Below are positions 20,046 through 27,745 of a stretch of 64,000 bases of DNA, in pieces. The notes beneath the pieces are model-generated. The model did no database searches. It saw only the letters and a list, made by a program, of their open reading frames with translations, and was not told the DNA's origin. The stretch is from Thiomicrorhabdus sp. ZW0627 (GTDB lineage Bacteria > Pseudomonadota > Gammaproteobacteria > Thiomicrospirales > Thiomicrospiraceae). A program made the translations under genes and the position numbers. Location of the stretch: the NCBI RefSeq assembly GCF_029767005.1, contig NZ_JARUQR010000002.1, positions 189,667 to 253,666 on the forward strand, read 5' to 3'. Positions within the stretch are counted from its first letter, which is position 1; every line of letters begins with the position of its first letter.

Positions 20046-21461
20046 ATGTCGTCAAATCCTGTAACCAAAAAATTAAGCAGACGAAATTTTTTTAGAAAAA
20101 CGAGTCTGGCATTGGCAACCAGTTTGTCCCTATCTATGGCGAGTTATGCTCCCGTTGTTTATTCCGCTAGCGAATTAGGCTATCCGGAAAAAGAAGATCT
20201 AAAATTCGGTTTTATCAAATTGACAGATATGGCGCCTCTAGCCATTGCCTACGAGAAAGGTTACTTCGAAGATGAAGGGCTATATGTTCAGCTTGAAGCA
20301 CAAGCAAACTGGAAAGTCTTGTTGGATAGAGTGATTGACGGTCAGTTGGACGGCGCACATATGCTGGCCGGACAGCCGATCGCCGCGACCATCGGCTATG
20401 GTACCAAAGCGAATGTCATTACTCCGATTTCAATGGATTTAAATGGTAATGCAATCACGGTTTCCAATAAAACCTGGGAACAAATGAAATCCCACGTTGA
20501 AATGAGTGACGGCAAGCCTAAGCATCCGATTAGTGCAGCGGCTTTGAAGCCGGTGATCCAAGAGTACAAAAACAACGGAAAGCCTTTCAAGATGGGAATG
20601 GTTTTTCCGGTTTCGACTCATAACTATGAACTGCGCTACTGGTTGGCGGCCGGTGGTTTGAATCCTGGGTACTATGCACCGGATAAAGGGGATACGGCGG
20701 GAACAATCGATGCGGATGTTCTTTTGTCTGTCACGCCTCCTCCACAAATGCCGGCAACCATGGAAGCCGGAACCATCGAAGGTTATTGTGTGGGTGAACC
20801 TTGGAACCAACAAGCGGTTTTCAAAGGTATCGGTGTGCCGGTCATTTCCGATAACTCGATCCAAAAAAACAATCCGGAAAAAGTTTTCGGGTTGCGTGAA
20901 GATTTTTACGAGAAATATCCAAATACGACCATTCGTATCGTAAAGGCTATGATCCGTGCCGCTTATTGGTTGGATGAGCAAAACAACAAGAACCGCTCGG
21001 ATGCGGTGAAAATTCTATCCAAGCCTAATTATGTCGGCGCTGATTATAAGGTTATTGCCAATTCCATGACTGGTACTTTCGAATATGAGAAGGGGGATAA
21101 GCGTTCGGAACCGGATTTCAACGTTTTCTTCCGTTACAACGCAACCTACCCATATTATTCGGATGCGATTTGGTACATGACTCAAATGCGTCGATGGGGA
21201 CAAATCTCTCAGGGTCAATCGGATGACTGGTATAAAAACATGGCGAAAAAAGTGTATCGTCCGGACATTTATAAGCAAGCGGTTGAAGCATTGATTGCCG
21301 ACGGTACTTTTAAGAAATCCGATTTTGCCGAAGTTTACAACACTGACGGTTTCCGTGGTGTGCAGAACGACTTCATGGATGGAATCCCTTATGACGGACA
21401 ACATCCGAATGACTATATTGATAGTATGAAAATCGGTTTGAAAGGCAATCAGGAATTATAA
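20046..21461 (+). CDS. nrtA: Nitrate ABC transporter substrate-binding protein
   Basis: The 471-residue product starts at ATG 20046 behind AAGGA; a start at 20016 has no such site. The N-terminus has a twin-arginine signal (KLSRRNFFRKTSLALATSLS) ending near VYSAS, indicating Tat export to the periplasm. The mature part matches NrtA/NasF proteins (KFGFIKLTDMAPLAIAYEKG, DGAHMLAGQPI, GYCVGEPWNQQAVF). It would bind nitrate and deliver it to the NrtB permease encoded next. Cyanate or bicarbonate binding proteins share the fold, but the operon content argues for nitrate. Confidence 0.93.
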   Translation: MSSNPVTKKLSRRNFFRKTSLALATSLSLSMASYAPVVYSASELGYPEKEDLKFGFIKLTDMAPLAIAYEKGYFEDEGLYVQLEAQANWKVLLDRVIDGQLDGAHMLAGQPIAATIGYGTKANVITPISMDLNGNAITVSNKTWEQMKSHVEMSDGKPKHPISAAALKPVIQEYKNNGKPFKMGMVFPVSTHNYELRYWLAAGGLNPGYYAPDKGDTAGTIDADVLLSVTPPPQMPATMEAGTIEGYCVGEPWNQQAVFKGIGVPVISDNSIQKNNPEKVFGLREDFYEKYPNTTIRIVKAMIRAAYWLDEQNNKNRSDAVKILSKPNYVGADYKVIANSMTGTFEYEKGDKRSEPDFNVFFRYNATYPYYSDAIWYMTQMRRWGQISQGQSDDWYKNMAKKVYRPDIYKQAVEALIADGTFKKSDFAEVYNTDGFRGVQNDFMDGIPYDGQHPNDYIDSMKIGLKGNQEL

Positions 21462-21542
21462 CTTTTCACTCATGTCTGGTTCGAGCCCTTCGGGCTCGGC
21501 CAGGCCTTTGTGAAATTTGAATGGAAATGGAAGGAAGTTTGT

Positions 21543-22541
21543 ATGAATCCTTTAAAGTGGGCTTTTATCGAGCCTTTTTATAAGTTGGCTATCGGCGAAG
21601 ACCGAAAGGGGCAGATCAATTTATTGATTCGCGCAATTGGTTTGCCTTTAGCCGGTATCCTGGTTTTTCTGCTCTTATGGCAGGGGGCGGCGTCTAATAT
21701 AAATACATCGCTCGGACAGTTTCCGGGGCCGGTTCAAACCTTTGAACAGTTCCAGAATCTGGAAGCCGAAGCGGAAGAAGCTGCGGTCAAAGAAGAGCGT
21801 TTTTATAAGCGTCAGGAAGAACGTAATGCACGTAAACTGGAAAGAGATCCGGACGCGGAAATCAGGGTGCGTGATTATGTCGGGCCTCCTACCTTCTTTG
21901 ATCAGATCGGGCGTAGTTTGGTTACGGTGATGAGTGGCTTTATTTTGGCCTCGGTGATTGCGATTCCTTTGGGTATTTTGATCGGTTTGAGTAACAGCGC
22001 TTATGCTGCGTTCAATCCATTGATTCAGATTTTTAAACCTGTTTCGCCTTTGGCCTGGTTGCCCTTGGTGACTATGGTGGTTTCGGCACTTTATGTGACG
22101 GATGACCCTATGTTCGACAAAGCCTTTTTAAACTCCATGTTTACTGTCATGTTGTGTTGTTTATGGCCGACCATTATCAACACCGCTGCGGGTGTGGCGA
22201 CAGTGACTCAAGACTTGAAAAACGTCAGCCGTGTTTTAAACCTTAATTGGTGGACGCATGTTCGTAAGATCGTTTTGCCTTGCTCTATCCCTATGATGTT
22301 TACCGGATTGAGAATCTCTTTGGGTATTGCCTGGATGGTTTTGATTGCGGCGGAAATGTTGGCGCAAAATCCCGGTTTGGGGAAATTCGTTTGGGATGAA
22401 TTTCAAAATGGAAGCTCGGATTCTTTAGGGCGCATAATGGTAGCGGTCATCGTTATCGGGATTGTTGGGTTCTTATTGGATCGAGGCATGATGCTACTGC
22501 AAAAAGTCGTATCTTGGGATAAAACGGCGGATATTCGCTAG
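21543..22541 (+). CDS. nrtB: Nitrate ABC transporter permease
   Basis: The 332-residue product starts at ATG 21543 after GGAAGGAAG; an earlier in-frame codon at 21510 lacks a site. The first membrane helix (LIRAIGLPLAGILVFLLLWQ) is followed by a charged, Glu/Arg-rich stretch of about 50 residues, then the binding-protein-dependent permease core with several helices. The cytoplasmic coupling segment is around LGIAWMVLIAAEMLAQNPGLG. The charged insertion is, from memory, a feature of the proteobacterial nitrate-permease subfamily. It pairs with NrtA and the ATPase encoded next. Confidence 0.93.
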   Translation: MNPLKWAFIEPFYKLAIGEDRKGQINLLIRAIGLPLAGILVFLLLWQGAASNINTSLGQFPGPVQTFEQFQNLEAEAEEAAVKEERFYKRQEERNARKLERDPDAEIRVRDYVGPPTFFDQIGRSLVTVMSGFILASVIAIPLGILIGLSNSAYAAFNPLIQIFKPVSPLAWLPLVTMVVSALYVTDDPMFDKAFLNSMFTVMLCCLWPTIINTAAGVATVTQDLKNVSRVLNLNWWTHVRKIVLPCSIPMMFTGLRISLGIAWMVLIAAEMLAQNPGLGKFVWDEFQNGSSDSLGRIMVAVIVIGIVGFLLDRGMMLLQKVVSWDKTADIR

Positions 22542-22573
22542 CCGTATTAACTAAAATTTTGGGAGTAAAATTC

Positions 22574-23368
22574 ATGTCAGAATGCCATTTAGAATTAACC
22601 AATGTCGGTATTGAATTTCCGACGCCGAAAGGGCCGTTTCGAGCTCTGAGAGAAGTGGATTTAAAGATCGATAAAGGGGAATTCATTTCCTTAATTGGCC
22701 ACTCTGGATGCGGGAAATCGACTGTTTTGAACATCGTGGCGGGTTTGTATGAAGCGACTGAGGGCGGTGTCTTGTTAAACGGTAAGGAAGTCAGTTCTCC
22801 AGGTCCGGAAAGAGCGGTCGTCTTTCAAAACCATTCGTTGTTACCTTGGCTGACCGCTTATGAAAATGTCGAGTTGGCGGTGGATCAGGTATTCAAAAAG
22901 CAGAAATCCTCTGCAGAGAAAAGGGAATGGATCGAGCACAATTTGAAATTGGTGCATATGGATCATGCCATGCATAAGCGTCCGGACGAAATTTCCGGTG
23001 GTATGAAACAAAGGGTGGGGATTGCCAGAGCCTTGGCCATGCAACCGGAAGTGATGTTGATGGATGAGCCGTTTGGCGCTTTGGATGCTCTGACTCGTGC
23101 GCACTTGCAGGATTCATTGATGGAAATTCAAAAAGAATTGAATAACACGGTCATTATGATCACGCACGATGTGGATGAGGCAGTGCTTTTGTCTGACCGT
23201 ATCGTCATGATGACGAACGGCCCGGCCGCGACGATCGGCGAGATTCTGAAAGTCGAACTGCCGCATCCGCGTGACCGTTTGGCTCTGGCCGATGATCCTC
23301 AATATAACCATTACCGGTCTGAGGTGTTGCGTTTCCTATATGAAAAGCAGCGCAAGGTGGATCACTAA
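22574..23368 (+). CDS. nrtD: Nitrate ABC transporter ATP-binding protein
   Basis: This 264-residue ABC ATPase has Walker A GHSGCGKST, signature ISGGMKQR, Walker B VMLMDEPFGALD and the H-loop ITHDVDEAV. ATG 22574 follows GGGAG. There is no fused binding-protein domain of the cyanobacterial NrtC type. It powers nitrate import with NrtA and NrtB. A 250-base gap with structure separates it from the reductase genes. Confidence 0.93.
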   Translation: MSECHLELTNVGIEFPTPKGPFRALREVDLKIDKGEFISLIGHSGCGKSTVLNIVAGLYEATEGGVLLNGKEVSSPGPERAVVFQNHSLLPWLTAYENVELAVDQVFKKQKSSAEKREWIEHNLKLVHMDHAMHKRPDEISGGMKQRVGIARALAMQPEVMLMDEPFGALDALTRAHLQDSLMEIQKELNNTVIMITHDVDEAVLLSDRIVMMTNGPAATIGEILKVELPHPRDRLALADDPQYNHYRSEVLRFLYEKQRKVDH

Positions 23369-23619
23369 TTGCACTTGTTTGCCTCTTTTTTATAACTTTT
23401 GGTGCAATTTTAATTTTACTGATTTAATCGGAATGCATTAACTTATTGAAAAGTAAGTGAAAATTATTTTTTAAAAGTTGGCATTCAAATTGTTATAACA
23501 AACTTACAATTTAATTTGATCTGTTGTTGGGTCCGGATATTTCCATAAAAGTATTTTTATGGGAAGCTAGGCCTAATCGACTGTCTGGACCCTGCATCTT
23601 CAATCTAAGGAAGTGCAAA
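23369..23619 (+). promoter_or_regulatory. Intergenic leader before the nitrite/nitrate reductase genes
   Basis: This AT-rich interval contains a perfect 12-bp palindrome TTGTTATAACAA (23490-23501) and a stem TTCCATAAAA / TTTTATGGGAA (23541-23550 and 23555-23565, one bulge). An outer pair GGGTCC/GGACCC encloses that stem. No T-tract terminator is visible. The structure suggests an RNA-level or promoter control point for nirB-nasA, possibly again NasT, but this is inference. A TGGCA-N6-TTGTT sequence at 23479 only weakly resembles a sigma-54 promoter. Confidence 0.4.
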
Positions 23620-24846
23620 ATGAGTCAAAAACTCGTTTTAATTGGTTCAGGCATGGTCGGCGCCCGTTTTCTCGAGCGTCTTCTGCAGCAAGCCCCCGGT
23701 CAATATGACATTCGCGTCTTCAATAAAGAACCGTATGGGGGATACAATCGCATTATGCTTTCTCCTGTATTGGCGGGCGAAACGCAACTTTCCGATATTA
23801 TGACCCATGGACCTGAGTGGTTTCATGCGCATCAAATTCAACTGCATACTAATTGTGAAATCGTTGAAATAGACACGGAAGCCCAGCAGGTTTATACCAC
23901 TGACGGCGAATCCTATCCTTATGACAAATTAGTCATGGCGACCGGTTCGGAAGCCGCCATTCTGCCTGTTCCGGGAGCTGAATTGAATGGCGTAACCGGC
24001 TTTCGCAGTATCTCCGATGTTAATCGTTTGATGTCTTTATCCCAGTCTCACCGTCGTGCCGTGGTGATTGGAGGAGGGCTTTTAGGCTTGGAAGCCGCCA
24101 ACGGCCTTTTACAGCAAGGTATGGACGTTACCGTTGTGCACCGTAATCCAGTGTTGATGAATACTCAGCTTGATGAGGTGGCGGGTCAGCTATTGTTGGA
24201 ATCCCTGCAAGATAAAGGTCTGTGTTTTGAGTTGGGGGCGAATACCCGTTGCATCTTAGGTCATAAATCGGTGTCCGGTGTTTTATTGGAGAACGGCCGT
24301 TTATTGCCGGCCGATCTGGTCGTGATGGCAGTCGGCATTCGTCCTAATATTCGTTTGGGACAAAAAATCGGTCTACAAAGTCAACGTGCTTTGGTAGTGA
24401 ACGAACAGTTGCAAACTTCATCACCGAATATCTATGCCTTGGGGGAATGTGTCGAATTTTCCGGCCAGACTTTCGGTCTGGTAGCACCTCTATACGAACA
24501 GGCTGAGGTTCTAGCCGCCCATTTAGCAGGCAAAAAAGCCGCTTACCGTTTGAGCGAAACAGCAACCAAACTCAAGGTGAGTGGTATCGAATTATTTTCC
24601 GCCGGTAACTTCCAGGAAACCGAGCAAACCGAATCTATCGTCTTCAAAGATTTAAGTCGTCAAGTCTATCGCAAGATTGTGCTTTTGAATAACCGCATAC
24701 AAGGGTTGATCGCCTATGGCAATGTCACGGGTTCCAAGTGGTTGTTTGAGCAATTGGAGCAGAAAAAGGACGTTGGCCCTTTTCGCAGTACTTTGGCTTT
24801 CGGTGAAGGGTTTGCGGCAGTCGAAACTATAGGAGCAAAAGCATGA
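23620..24846 (+). CDS. FAD/NAD(P)-dependent oxidoreductase of the nitrate-assimilation operon
   Basis: The 408-residue product starts at ATG 23620 behind AAGGA. It is a two-dinucleotide-fold flavoprotein: FAD motif LIGSGMVGARFLERLL at the N-terminus, NAD(P) motif VVIGGGLLGLEAANGLL near residue 150, and a third FAD segment NIYALGECVEF. It resembles the N-terminal reductase half of NirB, with no BFD or siroheme domain. It probably passes electrons from NAD(P)H to the BFD domain of NasA (27746-30436), as the reductase component of NasBC-type nitrate reductases does. The stop overlaps the nirB start. Confidence 0.88.
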   Translation: MSQKLVLIGSGMVGARFLERLLQQAPGQYDIRVFNKEPYGGYNRIMLSPVLAGETQLSDIMTHGPEWFHAHQIQLHTNCEIVEIDTEAQQVYTTDGESYPYDKLVMATGSEAAILPVPGAELNGVTGFRSISDVNRLMSLSQSHRRAVVIGGGLLGLEAANGLLQQGMDVTVVHRNPVLMNTQLDEVAGQLLLESLQDKGLCFELGANTRCILGHKSVSGVLLENGRLLPADLVVMAVGIRPNIRLGQKIGLQSQRALVVNEQLQTSSPNIYALGECVEFSGQTFGLVAPLYEQAEVLAAHLAGKKAAYRLSETATKLKVSGIELFSAGNFQETEQTESIVFKDLSRQVYRKIVLLNNRIQGLIAYGNVTGSKWLFEQLEQKKDVGPFRSTLAFGEGFAAVETIGAKA

Positions 24847-27383
24847 AACAACGTATCGTCGTCATCGGCAATGGCATGGTAGGGCACAGCTTTATCGAAA
24901 AATTGGTCGCTAGTCCGCAAGGTCAGGATTTTGAAATTCATACTTTTTGTGAAGAACCTCGACTGGCTTATGACCGCGTTTATTTGTCGTCTTATTTTTC
25001 AGGTAAAACCGCGGAAGATCTGTCTCTGGTAAAACCCGGATTTTATGAACAAAACCAAATACAGGTCTATCTTGGTGACAAAGCCGTTTCAGTGGATACG
25101 GATCTGAAACAGGTGACTTCAGCCAAAGGAAAAGTCGTGGCCTATGATCAATTGATCATGGCAACCGGTTCTTATCCTTTTGTACCACCGATCAAGGGCA
25201 ACGACCGTTCAGGCTGTCTGGTCTATCGCACGATTGAAGATTTGCAAGCCATTCAAGCTTCTGCCGAGAGGGGACGTGTAGGCGTAGTGGTCGGCGGCGG
25301 TTTGCTGGGACTGGAAGCGGCGAAAGCTTTGAACGATCTGGGACTGGAAACTCATGTCGTTGAATTTGCCCCTCGCCTGATGCCTGTGCAGTTGGACGAC
25401 GGCGGTGCGGCGTTGTTGAAACGAAAAATTGAAAAATTGGGTGTAAAGGTTCACTGCTCAAAAGCGACCACCGAAATTATCGATGGCGAAAACTGTTTGA
25501 ACAAGATGGTGTTTGCCGACGGTGAAGAACTGGAAACGGATATTGTGCTCTTCTCCGCCGGGATACGTCCAAGGGACGATCTGGCAAAAGAGATGGGCTT
25601 GGAATTAGGTCCGAGAGGCGGGATTGTCATAGACAATCAATGCCGTACTTCGATCCAGGACATTTTTGCCATAGGAGAGTGTGCGTTACATGACGGCATG
25701 ATCTATGGTTTGGTGGCGCCTGGCTATGCCATGGCTCAGGCAGTGGTCGATCAGTTAAACGATGACAGTGCGGAATTTACCGGTGCGGACATGAGCACCA
25801 AACTCAAGTTAATGGGAGTGGATGTCGCATCGATCGGTGATCCGCACGGGACGGATGAAAACGCACTCTGTTATGTCTACGAGAACGGGCCGGAAGAGGT
25901 TTACAAAAAATTGGTTGTCAGTCCGGACGGCAAAAAACTGCTGGGCGCCGTCCTTGTCGGCGATGCCGAAGATTACGGCAATCTATTGCAGTTGAAGTTG
26001 AATGACATGGAATTGCCGGATCATCCGGATAGCCTGATCCTGCCAAGTCGGGACGGTGAGGCTTCTAGTTTATTCGGCCCGGAAGCTTTGCCGGAAACGG
26101 CACAGCTTTGTTCTTGCTATGACGTCTCCAAGGGCGATGTGATTCAAGCGGTTGAAAGTGGTTGCTGCACCATGGCCGATATCAAGTCTTGTACCCAAGC
26201 GGCAACCGGTTGTGGCGGTTGCGCCCAGTTGGTTTCCAATGTCCTGAATCATGAATTGTCAAAGCGCGGTCATGAGGTCAATACCGATATCTGTGAGCAT
26301 TTCGCCCATACCCGCCAAGAGCTTTTCCATATCTGTCAGGTCGAAGAAATCAAAACGTTTGACGAACTCCTTCACAGTCACGGCAAAGGTCATGGCTGTG
26401 AAATCTGTAAACAGGCTTCCGGGAATATCTTCGCTTCTTTGTGGAACAGCTACGCCTTGGAAAAAGACAAAATCCCGTTACAGGATACCAACGACAACTA
26501 CCTCGGCAACATGCAGAAAGACGGCACCTATTCGGTCATTCCGCGAGTGCCGGGAGGTGAGATTACACCGGACAAATTGATCGTGTTGGGAGAAGTGGCC
26601 AAGGAATACAAACTGTATACCAAGGTCAACGGCGGGCAGCGTATCGTACTTTTCGGAGCGCAAATGAACGATTTACCGGCCATTTGGCAGAAGTTGCTGG
26701 ATGCCGGTTTCGAATCCGGACAGGCCTATGCCAAAGCCTTGCGTACGGTTAAATCCTGTGTCGGTTCAACATGGTGCCGTTATGGTCTGGACGATTCGGT
26801 CACCATGGCGATCGATATGGAAAATCGCTATAAGGGGCTGCGCGCACCGCACAAAATCAAAATGGGGGTTTCGGGCTGTACACGCGAATGTGCAGAGGCT
26901 CAAGCCAAGGATATCGGATTGATTTCCACAGAAAGTGGCTGGAATCTTTATGTTTGCGGTAACGGTGGTATGAAACCTCGTCATGCCGACCTGTTTGCCA
27001 CGGAACTGACTCAAGAAGAGGTCTTCCGATATGTTGACCGTTTATTGATGTTCTATATCAAAACCGCTGACCGTCTGCAAAGAACCGCCACTTGGCTGGA
27101 TAACCTGGAGGGAGGTTTGAGTTATTTACAACAGGTGGTGATTGAAGACAGTTTGGGAATCGGCGATGAACTGGAATCTCAAATGGCCTCTATCCGCGAA
27201 TCTTACCAATGCGATTGGCAGAGAGCGATCAGTCAGCCCGAGTATCGTCAAAGATTCCGTTCTTTCGTCAATGTCGATTCGCCGGCACCGCAACTTTTCG
27301 TTCAGGAACGCGGACAAATCCGTCCGGCGACGGAGCAGGAAAAGCTGGACGGGATTGCCGTTGAAATCAGAGAAATCGCATAA
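24843..27383 (+). CDS. nirB: Assimilatory NAD(P)H nitrite reductase, large subunit
   Basis: The 846-residue protein reduces nitrite to ammonium in the cytoplasm. Domains in order are FAD/NAD(P) reductase (1-400, with VVIGNGMVGHSFIEKL and VVVGGGLLGLEAAKAL), a BFD-like [2Fe-2S] domain with Cys423/Cys425 and Cys457/Cys460, nitrite/sulfite reductase ferredoxin-like half domains, and the siroheme-[4Fe-4S] site with Cys639, Cys645, Cys679 and Cys683 (C-x5-C and C-x3-C). The ATGA overlap with the preceding flavoprotein indicates coupling. CysG in the same operon supplies siroheme. Confidence 0.97.
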   Translation: MKQRIVVIGNGMVGHSFIEKLVASPQGQDFEIHTFCEEPRLAYDRVYLSSYFSGKTAEDLSLVKPGFYEQNQIQVYLGDKAVSVDTDLKQVTSAKGKVVAYDQLIMATGSYPFVPPIKGNDRSGCLVYRTIEDLQAIQASAERGRVGVVVGGGLLGLEAAKALNDLGLETHVVEFAPRLMPVQLDDGGAALLKRKIEKLGVKVHCSKATTEIIDGENCLNKMVFADGEELETDIVLFSAGIRPRDDLAKEMGLELGPRGGIVIDNQCRTSIQDIFAIGECALHDGMIYGLVAPGYAMAQAVVDQLNDDSAEFTGADMSTKLKLMGVDVASIGDPHGTDENALCYVYENGPEEVYKKLVVSPDGKKLLGAVLVGDAEDYGNLLQLKLNDMELPDHPDSLILPSRDGEASSLFGPEALPETAQLCSCYDVSKGDVIQAVESGCCTMADIKSCTQAATGCGGCAQLVSNVLNHELSKRGHEVNTDICEHFAHTRQELFHICQVEEIKTFDELLHSHGKGHGCEICKQASGNIFASLWNSYALEKDKIPLQDTNDNYLGNMQKDGTYSVIPRVPGGEITPDKLIVLGEVAKEYKLYTKVNGGQRIVLFGAQMNDLPAIWQKLLDAGFESGQAYAKALRTVKSCVGSTWCRYGLDDSVTMAIDMENRYKGLRAPHKIKMGVSGCTRECAEAQAKDIGLISTESGWNLYVCGNGGMKPRHADLFATELTQEEVFRYVDRLLMFYIKTADRLQRTATWLDNLEGGLSYLQQVVIEDSLGIGDELESQMASIRESYQCDWQRAISQPEYRQRFRSFVNVDSPAPQLFVQERGQIRPATEQEKLDGIAVEIREIA

Positions 27384-27404
27384 GAATATTTGGGAGAGTT
27401 GCAG

Positions 27405-27728
27405 ATGCAAGCATTTGAAAAAGTCTGTTCACTAAATGAACTGGTTGCAAATTCCGGTGTGGCCGCTTTGGTTAAAGGTCGTCAGATCGCCTTGTTTTAT
27501 TTGGACGATCAAGTCTACGCCCTGGATAACTATGACCCGGCCGGTAAGGCTTACGTTTTGTCACGCGGCATGCTAGGCAGCTTGGGCGAAGCATTAGTGG
27601 TGGCTTCACCGTTGTATAAAGATCATTTCAATTTACAGACAGGACAGTGTCTGGAGAAACCGGAACTTTCGGTTGAGGTGTTTGACGCCAAGATCGAAGA
27701 CGGGAATGTTTGGGTGAGCGTTGAGTGA
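27405..27728 (+). CDS. nirD: Nitrite reductase small subunit (Rieske-like fold)
   Basis: The 107-residue product starts at ATG 27405 after GGGAGAG. It matches NirD, which has a Rieske-like beta fold but lacks the two Cys-His pairs that hold a Rieske cluster; only an isolated Cys is seen in the PLYKDHFNLQTGQC segment. It associates with NirB. Its TGA stop (27726-27728) lies 17 bases before the nasA ATG. Confidence 0.92.
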   Translation: MQAFEKVCSLNELVANSGVAALVKGRQIALFYLDDQVYALDNYDPAGKAYVLSRGMLGSLGEALVVASPLYKDHFNLQTGQCLEKPELSVEVFDAKIEDGNVWVSVE

Positions 27729-27745
27729 TCAACCGGGAGACAGCT

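Noticed and set aside
23479-23494. Sigma-54-like promoter TGGCA-N6-TTGTT
   Set aside because: The -12 element has GT instead of the required GC and there is no paired NtrC site.
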